From assembly GCF_000188035.1 (NCBI RefSeq), contig NZ_AEUY02000005.1:1752307-1816306 (forward strand): a stretch of 64,000 bases of DNA, given 5' to 3'. Origin of the DNA: Streptococcus pseudoporcinus LQ 940-04 (lineage in GTDB: Bacteria; Bacillota; Bacilli; Lactobacillales; Streptococcaceae). This document shows positions 39,055 through 47,725 of the stretch, in pieces. Under the pieces are notes generated by a model that worked only from the letters and a program-made list of their open reading frames with translations, searched no databases and was not told the origin of the DNA. Each line of letters begins with the position of its first letter. Within the stretch, counting starts at the first letter, position 1. The translations under genes and the position numbers were made by a program.

Positions 39055-40278
39055 CTAATTTGATAATTGCTGATAGAGGATTGGTCGGAGATTTTTTATA
39101 GATAACATTGCTACAAAGCTAATGATATAAAGGCTAGCTAAGAAAATCATGACCATTGGCACGCCTGAAACGTCCAGGATTTTACCAATGATAACTGACG
39201 AGAAACCACCAATAGCACGCCCCACATTAAGAATGAGATTATTCGCTGTTGAGCGAATATGGTGCGGATAAAGCCTTGTAATCATGGCACCATAACCCGC
39301 AAACATACCATTAACGAAAAAACCAACTACTGCTCCACCAATGATCATGGCTGGCATTGAATTTGCAAACTGAAAGAGATAAACGCAGACCGATGAAGCT
39401 ATTAGGAAGGCCGAATAAACTGGTCTTGGGCCAAATTTATCTAAAATATGACCAAAAGTTAACATGCCCAAACACATTCCTAAGATGGTTGCTACCATCC
39501 ATAAAGATGAATCTTTGACAGAGATACCAAGGCTAGTCTGAATGATAGTTGGTAGCCAATTCATCATACCAAAGTAACCAGCAATTTGAACTGTTGTCAT
39601 GACCATTAATGCTAAAGTTTGCCCTGCTAAATGTGGGCTTTTAAAGAGTTGGTTAATTTTAACCGGTTGACTACTTTCTTCTCTGTCATCACCACCCTTA
39701 TCCCAAATCTTTTCATCATCGATAGTGAAGGTCATCCATAGCACTAGCAAGATTGGTGCCAAGCCAAATAAAAAGAGCCCTCTCCATCCTAAACTTGGTG
39801 CTAACCAGCCCGCTAGTAAAGCAGAAGAAATTGAGCCTAGTTGCCCAGCAATACCATTAAGAGAAGACATCCGCCCCATCTTTTGGGCTGGAACAATACC
39901 AGCTATAATAGCGATGGCAACACCATATTCCCCACCAACACCGATCCCAGCAAGGAAACGCATCAGATAAAGGTAGTCAATACTTTTTGTAAAATAAATG
40001 AGGCCTGTTGCAATTGAAAAGACCACTATCGTCCATTTAAAGACTTTAAACTTATGGTATTTATCAGCTAATAGCCCAAAAATAAGTCCTCCAAGTAACA
40101 TTCCTAAATTTGTTACAGTCGCAATCCAACCGCCTTGTGCTCCTGTTATGCCAAGCTCGGTAATAATTGAAGACATTGAAAAAGCAAGAAACATGACGTT
40201 TAAATCATCTGTTCCTGAAGCTATGATGGCTGCCGCAAGGGCCTTCTTGTTATTTCTGTCCAGTGATATCTGTGACAT
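39055..40278 (-). CDS. MFS transporter (AAHS/sugar-acid-like)
   Basis: 407 aa, 12 membrane segments. MFS motif A is GLLADKYHKFK (about 64-74) and RFLAGIGVGGEYGVAIAII (about 108-126) is the helix-4 signature of the aromatic acid:H+ and sugar-phosphate groups. The substrate is not evident. It has a strong promoter far upstream and a 190-base structured leader. AGGAGAAGG precedes the ATG. Downstream it converges with the thioesterase gene. Confidence 0.82.
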   Translation of the reverse strand: MSQISLDRNNKKALAAAIIASGTDDLNVMFLAFSMSSIITELGITGAQGGWIATVTNLGMLLGGLIFGLLADKYHKFKVFKWTIVVFSIATGLIYFTKSIDYLYLMRFLAGIGVGGEYGVAIAIIAGIVPAQKMGRMSSLNGIAGQLGSISSALLAGWLAPSLGWRGLFLFGLAPILLVLWMTFTIDDEKIWDKGGDDREESSQPVKINQLFKSPHLAGQTLALMVMTTVQIAGYFGMMNWLPTIIQTSLGISVKDSSLWMVATILGMCLGMLTFGHILDKFGPRPVYSAFLIASSVCVYLFQFANSMPAMIIGGAVVGFFVNGMFAGYGAMITRLYPHHIRSTANNLILNVGRAIGGFSSVIIGKILDVSGVPMVMIFLASLYIISFVAMLSIKNLRPILYQQLSN

Positions 40279-40361
40279 TTCCTTCTCCTTTTAATAGTAG
40301 CTCGCTGACTACCTTAATTAATTGAATACTGATAAAAGCCAAAAAAGACCCCCGCCAGTAG

Positions 40362-40436
40362 CCGTGAGTCAAAAAATCTACAGAAAATAAGAGGGTGGCA
40401 TTAGCCATCTCTTTTTAGCGCTTTTATGTCTCACGG
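40362..40436 (-). promoter_or_regulatory. Structured leader of the MFS gene (candidate cis-regulator)
   Basis: On the minus strand: outer stem CCGTGAG (40430-40436) / CTCACGG (40362-40368), and inside it a terminator-like hairpin (40389-40413: AAGAG and TGGC arms, loop TAAT, T-rich tail). After the outer stem, GACTC and GGGTC followed by six T could form a second terminator that competes with it. I match it to no known riboswitch class. Confidence 0.5.
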
Positions 40437-40467
40437 TACATAGTTAAAGCAGTATTTAATTGTTAAT

Positions 40468-40496
40468 AGTATAGCGAAGATAAAAACAATTGTCAA
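40468..40496 (-). promoter_or_regulatory. Strong promoter of the MFS leader
   Basis: On the minus strand TTGACA (40491-40496), 17-base spacer, TATACT (40468-40473): nearly perfect. The start point would be near 40461, about 180 bases before the MFS ATG. The 40497-40612 stretch holds only a weak hairpin (AAAAACG / CGTTTTT at 40524-40558), probably the fetB terminator. Confidence 0.88.
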
Positions 40497-40612
40497 GGAC
40501 ATTTTATCTGGCATTTGGCCCTTAAAAACGTCTAAAATTCCCAATCTTGTTCGTTTTTTTGATTTGGTTAAGATCAGTATAAAAAGAGGGGGAAGTTTTC
40601 ATTTTTTCTAGC

Positions 40613-41386
40613 TTATGATTGTTTAACGACTAATTGTTTTTTATCGTTAAAGAAGCCTTTATAAGCCAGATAGGAAGCGATAAAAGAGGCAATAGATGTC
40701 GTAGCTAGTAACATAAAAGTAACCATCATTTGATATTTCACAGCTTGTATAGGAGATGTTCCCGCTAGAATTAACCCCGTCATCATTCCCGGTAAAGAAA
40801 CAATACCGAGAGTCTTCGCCGAATCAATTGTTGGCACCATACCAGTTCGGATGACATCACGGATAATTTCAATAGAAGCAGGTAAAATATCAGCTCCCAA
40901 TGCTAATTTTGTTTCTACTTCTTCTTGTTTATCCTTAAAAGAATCTAAAAGCTGTTTATAACACAAACCAATAGCAACCATTGCATTACTAATAATCATC
41001 CCACCAACAGGAATCATTTGATTAGGCACAAATGCTAATATCCCTGAAAAAATTAAAACAGATAGCGTAATACTGGCACCCAAAGTAATCGCTATAAAAG
41101 AAATCTTAAAAGCGTTACCAATGCCCTTTCCCCGCTTAGATGCATTGTAAGAAGCATTTACAATCATAAATAGTAATAAGAGCGCTGTAAAAATAGGATT
41201 CTTATAACCAAAAATATAATTGAGAACAAAGCCCACTATGAGTAGCTGTATAACTGCCCTAATAGCACCTACAATAATTTCTTTCTCTAACTTCAATTTT
41301 TGCCAATAGGAAAAAAATAAGGTTATCAAAACTAAAGATGATGCTAGTAGTAAAGACGTTACGGAAATATTATCTGCTCCACTCAT
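40613..41386 (-). CDS. fetB: FetB-family ABC permease (iron export type)
   Basis: 257 aa, UPF0014/FetB family with about seven membrane helices. Family stretches are RAVIQLLIVGFVLNYIF, MIVNASYNASKRGKG, and SLPGMMTGLILAGTSPIQAV close to the C-terminus. In E. coli FetAB exports iron and protects against peroxide; here that is an inference by family. Its start overlaps the end of fetA by four bases. Confidence 0.88.
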   Translation of the reverse strand: MSGADNISVTSLLLASSLVLITLFFSYWQKLKLEKEIIVGAIRAVIQLLIVGFVLNYIFGYKNPIFTALLLLFMIVNASYNASKRGKGIGNAFKISFIAITLGASITLSVLIFSGILAFVPNQMIPVGGMIISNAMVAIGLCYKQLLDSFKDKQEEVETKLALGADILPASIEIIRDVIRTGMVPTIDSAKTLGIVSLPGMMTGLILAGTSPIQAVKYQMMVTFMLLATTSIASFIASYLAYKGFFNDKKQLVVKQS

Positions 41387-42039
41387 TTTATCTCCTCCAT
41401 AGATTCTAATTCACCGCTTACAATAGTCAGCCTTTTATTAGCATATTTTTTACTTTGGCTACTATCATGAGTAATCCAAAGAATAGTAATCCCCTTATTA
41501 TGTAAGCTTGCAATGACGTTTTCTACTATTTCTTTATTAACAGAATCCAAAGCTGAGGTGACTTCATCCAATAAAAGAAGTCTGGGTTCAAATAGTAGTT
41601 GTCGTATTAAGGCTATTCTTTGCTTTTCTCCTCCAGATAACTTTTTAACATCTTGTTCCAGATAAGAGAGATCCATTTTAAATAGTTCAAAAAGTTCCTT
41701 AACGCGTGTCTGGTCTAATGACAAATGTCTAATCTCATAGGGAAATTGGATATTATCCTTCACTTTATCGCCAAATAGATGTGGTGTTTGGAAGCAATAT
41801 GAAATGGCCTGACGTAATTCTATTGGATTGTAATCTTCCAATGATTTGCCATCAAAAATAATAGCCCCGCTAGTCGGACTTTGTAAATAACTAGCTAGTT
41901 TCAAAAGAGTGCTTTTTCCACTACCAGAAGGGCCTACAATTGAGACATAGTCTCCTTCATCAATAGTAAAACTAAGCTTTTTTAAAATGTCCTTCCCATC
42001 AGATGAAAATGAGACATCTTTAAATTCAAGTATTGCCAA
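41383..42039 (-). CDS. fetA: FetA-family ABC ATPase
   Basis: 218 aa. Walker [14 protein letters not shown] (about 36-48), Q-loop YCFQTPHLFGD, signature LSGGEKQRIALIRQLL, Walker B LLLLDEVTSALD, H-loop WITHDSSQ. It pairs with fetB, overlapping it by four bases; the pair is alone in its transcript, which suits a two-component exporter with no binding protein. Confidence 0.88.
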   Translation of the reverse strand: MAILEFKDVSFSSDGKDILKKLSFTIDEGDYVSIVGPSGSGKSTLLKLASYLQSPTSGAIIFDGKSLEDYNPIELRQAISYCFQTPHLFGDKVKDNIQFPYEIRHLSLDQTRVKELFELFKMDLSYLEQDVKKLSGGEKQRIALIRQLLFEPRLLLLDEVTSALDSVNKEIVENVIASLHNKGITILWITHDSSQSKKYANKRLTIVSGELESMEEIK

Positions 42040-42176
42040 TTTTTTCTCCTCTCTTTCCTCTTAATTATAATCATTCTTATTAATACTATAGCACTTTTAA
42101 CTAAAAAAGTCAGAAAAATGAACTCTAAATTGACACTAATCTCTATTTACTAGCCAAAATTGTGCATAAAAAAAGC

Positions 42177-42205
42177 CTTTGAAAGTTACAAATGAACTTA
42201 CAAAG
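42177..42205 (-). terminator. Terminator after the PaaI-family gene
   Basis: On the minus strand CTTTG-T-AAGTT / AACTT-T-CAAAG (one mismatch), 7-base loop, then GGCTTTTTTT. Confidence 0.65.
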
Positions 42206-42266
42206 CCTTTATCTCTATCTGTTTAAAGTATCCAATCTCTCTATTATTCAGACTAAATGCCCCAAT

Positions 42267-42656
42267 CTATTCACTTTCACGTTTTCCTGTCACATACATT
42301 GTAAAAACAGCCCGTGTTAATATCTTATTTTTTTGATTTTTAATAACAACTTCATTAACTTTAGTCTTTTTTCCATCATGAATACAAGTTCCCTCAATTG
42401 TTAACACATCTCCTAATTTTCCCGGTTTTAAGTAATTGATACTGGACTGTTGAGTCACTGTATCAAAACCAGTAGAAACACTTACGGCTCCAGCAATTTG
42501 GTCACTTAAGGCAAAGAGGTAACCCCCATGAGCTGTTTGGTGATAATTTAATGATGATTCAACAACTCTTGTGGACACAATGACATGACCATACTCAACC
42601 AAGAGTGTTTCATAATTTTCAAATATTTTTAGTTCTTTTGTTTTAAATTCTTTCAT
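42267..42656 (-). CDS. PaaI-family hotdog thioesterase
   Basis: 129 aa. The motif NYHQTAHGGYLFALSDQIAG is the HGG-x-x-F-x-L-x-D signature of PaaI thioesterases, which hydrolyse acyl- or aryl-CoA. The following SINYLKPGKLGDVLTIEG is also typical. The physiological substrate is unknown. A single gene with its own terminator. Confidence 0.87.
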   Translation of the reverse strand: MKEFKTKELKIFENYETLLVEYGHVIVSTRVVESSLNYHQTAHGGYLFALSDQIAGAVSVSTGFDTVTQQSSINYLKPGKLGDVLTIEGTCIHDGKKTKVNEVVIKNQKNKILTRAVFTMYVTGKRESE

Positions 42657-42737
42657 ATCGTATTTCCTAATTGCATCATTTTGATTTCAGTCTTAAAGGG
42701 TCTAAGACTTGAGCCTTTACCGACATTCCCATAATAC

Positions 42738-43172
42738 CTATTGTAGAAACTTAATAAAGCGTACTTGTCTCTTAGTACCATCATAACCAAGACGTTGATA
42801 AAAAGCATGCGCTTCTGTACGATGGGAGCCTGAATTTAAGCGAATAAAGGTAAGCTTATTCTGACAAGCCCATGCTTCAATATAAGTCATCAATTGTTTA
42901 CCAATGCCTTGCCCTTGGTGTGAATGAGCTACTGCTAATCCCAAGATATTGAGACCACGTTTACTATAGATAGCCTCATAGACCTGTACTTCGACAAATC
43001 CTAGAACTTCTTTCATGCAATCATCCTCAAACACAAAAAGGTGATGTTGCTCATCTTGACCTAATTTGTCAATTTGTCGCTCAATAGCTTTTAGAGAACT
43101 ATCGTATCCCAAATCTTCTTTACAAATCTTTTGCAAAGCTTTTGCATCTTCCAATTTAGTCTTCCGAATCAT
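42738..43172 (-). CDS. GNAT-family N-acetyltransferase
   Basis: 144 aa. Acetyl-CoA binding motif A is ILGLAVAHSHQGQGIGKQLM (Q-x-x-G-x-G) and the motif B end is HRTEAHAFYQRLGYDGTKRQ. Close in form to the small GNATs near nucleoside genes in streptococci; the acceptor is not known. It lies downstream of the deoxyribosyltransferase on the same strand, 37 bases away, so they are probably cotranscribed. Confidence 0.85.
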   Translation of the reverse strand: MIRKTKLEDAKALQKICKEDLGYDSSLKAIERQIDKLGQDEQHHLFVFEDDCMKEVLGFVEVQVYEAIYSKRGLNILGLAVAHSHQGQGIGKQLMTYIEAWACQNKLTFIRLNSGSHRTEAHAFYQRLGYDGTKRQVRFIKFLQ

Positions 43173-43209
43173 TTATCCACCCTCCCCTTTAATGATAGCA
43201 ATATATTTT

Positions 43210-43680
43210 TTACATATTATCGATCACCTCAAGCAATTCTTGACTAGAGCTAACGACTTTCCCATTTAACTTGATGAGACCAACAGTATAAAGGTTCACA
43301 TAAGCAAATTGTGATTCCCCCACCTCCTGTAGAGCCTCTATTTTTTGTTGATTATCTGCTCCTAATTGACGCGAATCACTATAGAGCCCCAAGATTGGAA
43401 TACCTGCTTGATAGGCCACACCAATTTCTGAAGCCACACCTGGATCAATGACCTGCCCGTCTAAAATTGCAATTAACAGGTCACTTTCTAATACTGCTTG
43501 CGTATCTAGCTTGGCAATCATCTTAGAATCAGCATAGGCCTGCTTATCATTAATTTCTCCCTGCTCCTGAGGTAAAAATACATCAGCTTCTGGATAAGTC
43601 TGTCTAATTTTTTCAACCAGAGTTTTGTTAAAGGTAACTTCCATCTCAGTAAATAAGGGACTAGCAAAATAAATCTTCAT
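43210..43680 (-). CDS. Nucleoside 2-deoxyribosyltransferase
   Basis: 156 aa. It swaps the base of 2'-deoxyribonucleosides in salvage. The family pattern is MKIYFASPLFTEME at the N-terminus, LLIAILDGQVIDPGVASEIG with the nucleophile Glu in ASEIG, and the C-terminal YVNLYTVGLIKLNG region. The length matches lactobacillal Ntd proteins. A clean single gene before the GNAT. Confidence 0.88.
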   Translation of the reverse strand: MKIYFASPLFTEMEVTFNKTLVEKIRQTYPEADVFLPQEQGEINDKQAYADSKMIAKLDTQAVLESDLLIAILDGQVIDPGVASEIGVAYQAGIPILGLYSDSRQLGADNQQKIEALQEVGESQFAYVNLYTVGLIKLNGKVVSSSQELLEVIDNM

Positions 43681-43818
43681 GAATGACTCCTCTATTATGA
43701 TAATAAACTCATTATAACATGGCTCACCAAAAAGTTTAGTCGAAAAAAACCAACAAATATCTTATGGAGCAAAGAACACCTAAAAAAGTCACCTTTTGAC
43801 TGATGACTTCTGCCTTCT

Positions 43819-44274
43819 TTATTTCAAACTGTCTTTCCATACACCATTTTCTTGGTAAATAAAGTGCTCACTAACATCATCACGTAAGAAGACTTCTAAC
43901 ATGATAGCCATGGAAGGAGCAAGTTTTAGGTGTTTTAGTTCTTTCAAATCTACCCAATAGACTGGACCTTCCTTAGAAGGCTGAAGCTGACCAGAAAACT
44001 TGTTGGTCTTATATAAGAACACAACATAGCGAGAACCTTGCGCATAGGTCCAGTCCTTGATGCCACAGATTTTTAAGTCACTGATATCTAAACCCGTTTC
44101 TTCTTTAATTTCTCGAATAGTAGAGTCAACAATTGATTCCTCTGCTTCTACATGTCCACCAGGAAAGGTTACCCCACACCAATTGCTGCCGACTTTATCC
44201 TGAACCAGAACCCGTCCCTGATTATCATAAATCATACACATATTTGTTAAGATAGTGGCTGTTTCTCGTGACAT
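43819..44274 (-). CDS. NUDIX hydrolase (8-oxo-dGTPase-like)
   Basis: 151 aa. The NUDIX box starts at PGGHVEAEESIVDSTIREIK and ends EETGLDI (G-x5-E-x7-REIKEETG), with the glycine-rich start FPGG intact. MutX/MutT-like enzymes clean oxidised dGTP from the pool; other nucleotide substrates are possible. About 140 bases upstream of the deoxyribosyltransferase on the same strand, with no clear terminator between. Confidence 0.85.
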   Translation of the reverse strand: MSRETATILTNMCMIYDNQGRVLVQDKVGSNWCGVTFPGGHVEAEESIVDSTIREIKEETGLDISDLKICGIKDWTYAQGSRYVVFLYKTNKFSGQLQPSKEGPVYWVDLKELKHLKLAPSMAIMLEVFLRDDVSEHFIYQENGVWKDSLK

Positions 44275-44481
44275 TCCAATGACTCCTTCGTCTAAAGTTT
44301 TAATGATTCTAATCCTACATTTGCTAATTAAGTATCTGATTTCCTCCTTGATTTGTCAAGTCAGTCAGACCTTAAGTCACAAAACAGAGACTAAGTGAAT
44401 GATTTCAAAACATTTAAATTTACTTTCTGGCTTCAAAACAGTATACTAGCCTCAGTTATTAAGAGATTAGGAAGCTAACAC

Positions 44482-45051
44482 ATGAGAGATATTAACATTT
44501 TTTTACACATGTCACTAGATGGTATTGTTGAAGGACCAAAAGGAGCCATGGATATTGGTTTTGTGGCCTACAACCAAGAATTGGAAGCTTTTGCAGAAAA
44601 AACCTTATCAAGCGTGGACACTATTTTATGGGGGCGAGCAACTTATGACATGATGTATGCCTACTGGCCAAATAGGCTTACTGATCCAGCAGCAACTGAT
44701 TATGAACGCAGACATGCCAAATGGATAACTGATGTTGAGAAAGTCGTCGCTTCTAGCACACTTGAATCTGTTGACTGGAACAATTCTACCCTAATCAAAA
44801 ACAACCTCACTAAGAGTATAGAAGAACTCAAAATTAGAGATGGTCAGGATATCTTAGTTTTGGGAAGTCCACGTCTAGCTCGCTTTTTGCTGGCAGAGAA
44901 AATTGTCGACAAAGTGACATTAACCCTTTCACCCACTCTTGTGGGAAATGGCTTGCGCCTCTTTGAAAACATCAGCTCAGATTTAAAGCTAATCAGCTCA
45001 GAAACATTTACTTCAGGTGCCCTGGGTTTAGAATACAAGGTAATCAACTAA
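44482..45051 (+). CDS. Dihydrofolate reductase family protein (RibD C-terminal domain)
   Basis: 189 aa. N-terminal FLHMSLDGIVEGPKG and TILWGRATYDMMYAYWP, then ILVLGSPRLARFLLAEKIVD, are the marks of the RibD-C/DHFR-like reductases such as YwjB/YyaP. No riboflavin genes are nearby, so it is a stand-alone NADPH-dependent reductase of unknown substrate. The next gene starts 43 bases later on the same strand. Confidence 0.85.
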   Translation: MRDINIFLHMSLDGIVEGPKGAMDIGFVAYNQELEAFAEKTLSSVDTILWGRATYDMMYAYWPNRLTDPAATDYERRHAKWITDVEKVVASSTLESVDWNNSTLIKNNLTKSIEELKIRDGQDILVLGSPRLARFLLAEKIVDKVTLTLSPTLVGNGLRLFENISSDLKLISSETFTSGALGLEYKVIN

Positions 45052-45094
45052 TTCAGCACTCACCTTATGTACCCCAAACCGTTTAGGAGGAAAT

Positions 45095-45472
45095 ATGACA
45101 CTATTTATCGCAACGATAGCAGGATTTATTAACTTTATGATTGGTGGCCTCTGGTATGGTCTCCTCTTTCAAAAACCATGGATAGAAGCCATGGGTATCA
45201 ATCCAGAAGATATCGGTAAAAATGGCGATGGTAAAAAAGAAATGATAATGACCCTTATCGTTGAGGTTATTATTAGTATGCTGACCATACTATTCTTATC
45301 AGCCTTAAATGCTGCTACACCAATCAACGCCATGATTATTGGTCTGATTGCAATTCTTTCTGGCCTTAAAAACTATTTCTTTGAACAACGACCACTGAAG
45401 TTAATTCTCATTAATGAAAGCTATAAACTGATGGCCTTCATTATTATTGGATTGGCATTGTTGTTCGTTTAA
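45095..45472 (+). CDS. DUF1761-family membrane protein
   Basis: 125 aa with four predicted membrane segments. The opening GFINFMIGGLWYGLLFQKPWIE is the DUF1761 signature (W-Y-x-x-LF-x-K-x-W). Function unknown. AGGAGG precedes the ATG. It follows the RibD-like gene and ends in a good terminator, so the two form a small operon. Confidence 0.85.
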   Translation: MTLFIATIAGFINFMIGGLWYGLLFQKPWIEAMGINPEDIGKNGDGKKEMIMTLIVEVIISMLTILFLSALNAATPINAMIIGLIAILSGLKNYFFEQRPLKLILINESYKLMAFIIIGLALLFV

Positions 45473-45478
45473 GCAATT

Positions 45479-45519
45479 AAAAGTTCCCTTAAATCTTTCA
45501 CAGACTTGAGGGAACTTTT
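45479..45519. terminator. Convergent terminator
   Basis: 11-bp perfect stem AAAAGTTCCCT / AGGGAACTTTT, 19-base loop, between the DUF1761 gene and the converging methyltransferase. Confidence 0.85.
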
Positions 45520-45570
45520 TTATTATTTTTTTCAATTTTACTAGGTTTTTAAAACTTAAGGAATGACTTC

Positions 45571-46314
45571 TCATTGAATCTTCTTGACACGTAAAACTAA
45601 GAAGTCTGGTCTATGAACTGTATCCTTATATTCAGGGAAAGCAGTTAAAATGGCATTTTCTGGAATTGGTTCTAATATCTTTTCTATCTTAAATCCTGAA
45701 GTCGTTAGGGTATTACTAATCGTTGAAAAAGTTCGATGGTATTTTTCCACATTTTCGACGAACCAATCCGTTTTTCTTTGACCTTCAACTCCATAATTTG
45801 AAATATTGGCAAATAGTTTCTCTCCCGAAAAATCTCTTGTCCATCTATCTCCCTTGGAATGGCAAGTTACAAAAGGATGCTCCTGAGAAAAAACCAAAAT
45901 ACCGTCCTCACTTAAAAGGTTATTGATATCTTCGACTAATTCCTTAAAATTCTCCACATAATGCATTGCTAATGAACTGACAACTAAATCAAATTTTTGC
46001 CTTAGGGTATTGATATCTTCCATTGCAAGTTGAAGATACTCTATTTGAGAACTACTGTTTTTTAATTTTGCTGCTTCAATCATCTTTTGAGAAATATCAA
46101 TCCCAACAACTTTCCTTGCTCCCATTTCAACAAATAATTTGCAATGTTCTCCAAATCCACAACCCAAATCTAAAATGACACTATCCTTCAAATCTGGTAG
46201 CAAAGATAATAAAGCTGGAATTTCTATTAGATTATTAGCAGTGAATTCTCTTTTTCGTAACTGCTTATATTCATTAAAAAATATATCATTATCATAAATA
46301 TTCTGTTTGGACAC
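45571..46314 (-). CDS. Class I SAM-dependent methyltransferase
   Basis: 247 aa. SAM motif I is ILDLGCGFGEHC (about 42-53), motif II KVVGIDIS, and FDLVVSSLAMHYVEN is the post-motif typical of small-molecule methyltransferases. The acceptor is unknown. The start is a GTG with TGAGGAGAA upstream; the TGA in that ribosome site is the stop of a truncated upstream frame (46325-46468), which suggests the gene was once the second of an operon. Confidence 0.82.
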   Translation of the reverse strand: MSKQNIYDNDIFFNEYKQLRKREFTANNLIEIPALLSLLPDLKDSVILDLGCGFGEHCKLFVEMGARKVVGIDISQKMIEAAKLKNSSSQIEYLQLAMEDINTLRQKFDLVVSSLAMHYVENFKELVEDINNLLSEDGILVFSQEHPFVTCHSKGDRWTRDFSGEKLFANISNYGVEGQRKTDWFVENVEKYHRTFSTISNTLTTSGFKIEKILEPIPENAILTAFPEYKDTVHRPDFLVLRVKKIQ

Positions 46315-46324
46315 AATTTTCTCC

Positions 46325-46468
46325 TCAAATAATTGTTTGATTATAATTTAAAAAATTATTTCTATTTTGGTTATCCTTCTCTAAAGCATCTTTTTCTGTT
46401 GACTGAATGGTTTTATTATTAACTTCCTCATTCCCAATTAGTTTCCTTTTTCTAACAAACTCACGCAC
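46325..46468 (-). pseudogene. Truncated C-terminal remnant upstream of the methyltransferase gene
   Basis: A 47-codon frame (GTG at 46468) that reads, in its distal part, GNEEVNNKTIQSTEKDALEK and ends NYNQTII. Its stop overlaps the methyltransferase ribosome site, as expected of the natural end of a cotranscribed gene. No ribosome site precedes the GTG, and its N-terminal part overlaps the recombinase scrap in another frame, so this is probably the tail of a gene cut by an insertion. Family not recognised. Confidence 0.45.
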
Positions 46469-46500
46469 TCAACGTGTGCTGATAACTTTCTCCTATACTA
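46438..46500 (-). pseudogene. C-terminal scrap of a large serine recombinase
   Basis: The minus strand reads RRKLSAHVECVSLLEKGN-stop. The intact recombinase at 48147-49829 ends with EHVECVVLLQRSKG-stop, and many ICE recombinases end in a similar H-V-E-x-V-x-LL motif. DNA identity is clear over about 26 bases around CACGT-GAGTGCGT. This marks the end of an earlier, related element at this site. Confidence 0.6.
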
Positions 46501-46555
46501 GTGGGTGTGATGAAAGCAATTTAGGAATGATACTGTGGGACGGAACTGTTAGAAT

Positions 46556-47725
46556 TTATTTAGTAAGTAAATCCCCTAGCTCACTAATCAACCTCTCCTT
46601 TATAGAGCGGAAATCAATACTCTGAACTTTCTCTGCACGTAATCTAGCTTTTTCTTCAGTAGTATAGAAATCTAATTCATCTTGAGTAAAGAAATCTAAC
46701 GCATCATACCGACGTATAGGTATAATTTTTTCATTATAATAAACCAGCATTTTAATCGGATTGGCTCTCAGTACCTCAGCCAACCCAGAATCCGCAGTTG
46801 CAAAATAATTGAGATAAATCACATCTTGGTTTCCAATACAATCGAATAAAGTACTTTGTTCCAATAGCCTTATATGAAAAATATCCCATACTGTATTATA
46901 TATTTTATCTATTAACCCCTTAGCACCTACTTGCAACTTTTTAAATATTTCTTGAACCGAACTATCATTTTTCAAAAACATTATTAGTAAGGACATTTCC
47001 AATTCTAAAAATACACATAGATCCTCAAAACAATAGCGTTTGAACTCAACTACTTTAGCTTCTGTAGAAAGATTTTTTTTATTTTTCAAAATAAATGCTT
47101 TCAATATATAGCAACATACTGCCTCATACTGTTGTATCGCTTCATCCTTGCTTAGGTAAGCTTCTGCATCATCCCAAATTTCTTTCATCCAAATATATTT
47201 ATCTGGTGCTAGAATCTGAGGCAAATTTGTTTGAAATATTTCAAAATTAATGCTATCAAAATAAACATAACTTTCAATCATTCTAGCTAATAAGTTACGA
47301 TTTATTGGGGTGGTATATCTCTCCATTAAAGCAGTTGAAATATCATTTGTTAGATGCAACGATTTAATCTCGTGTAAGAATGTAATTAGATTCTCCTTAT
47401 CCGGGACGTTTCTTCCTCTAAATAAATTATGTATGTAGGTAAAAATGTTTAGATCATAATTGACAATTCTAATAACAGGTAACAAATTATCCATAGCATT
47501 CACTGTATTTTTATCAATAACCCAAATTTTTTGGTAATCTCCCAGGCCAATCAAATTAAACTTTCCATAGCTAATTGATTTACCTATATTACTAAAATTT
47601 GACTTTTCTTCATCAAATAGAAAAACTCTACAGTCATTAAGGTTCCACCTATTGAAAACTTCCATTTTCTGTATAGTCGTTTCACAATTAATCATCTCTC
47701 GAATAAAAGGATACAGTTCGAACAT
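46556..47725 (-). CDS. Unrecognised 389-aa protein
   Basis: 389 aa, soluble, mostly helical, AT-rich. GGAGGT lies eight bases before the ATG, so it should be expressed. I see no known catalytic motif, membrane segment or signal peptide. It starts within the last codons of the 64-aa ORF and lies between the recombinase scrap and the intact recombinase, so it belongs either to an older element or to the target region. Defence or stability functions are common at such places, but nothing in the sequence proves one. Confidence 0.65.
   Translation of the reverse strand: MFELYPFIREMINCETTIQKMEVFNRWNLNDCRVFLFDEEKSNFSNIGKSISYGKFNLIGLGDYQKIWVIDKNTVNAMDNLLPVIRIVNYDLNIFTYIHNLFRGRNVPDKENLITFLHEIKSLHLTNDISTALMERYTTPINRNLLARMIESYVYFDSINFEIFQTNLPQILAPDKYIWMKEIWDDAEAYLSKDEAIQQYEAVCCYILKAFILKNKKNLSTEAKVVEFKRYCFEDLCVFLELEMSLLIMFLKNDSSVQEIFKKLQVGAKGLIDKIYNTVWDIFHIRLLEQSTLFDCIGNQDVIYLNYFATADSGLAEVLRANPIKMLVYYNEKIIPIRRYDALDFFTQDELDFYTTEEKARLRAEKVQSIDFRSIKERLISELGDLLTK

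Noticed and set aside
40389..40413. AGGGTGGCATTAGCC on the plus strand looks like a T-box antiterminator motif
   Set aside because: The T-box core needs AGGGTGG-N-ACCGCG and a specifier stem upstream of a plus-strand gene; the ACCGCG part is missing and the genes here are on the minus strand. It is one arm of a hairpin.
43780..43812. AAAAGTCA ... TGACTT hairpin after the NUDIX gene as a terminator
   Set aside because: The stem is short and interrupted, with no convincing T-run; left out as unsupported.
46407..46625. 72-codon plus-strand ORF
   Set aside because: It is antisense to the end of the 389-aa gene and the recombinase scrap and has no ribosome site.
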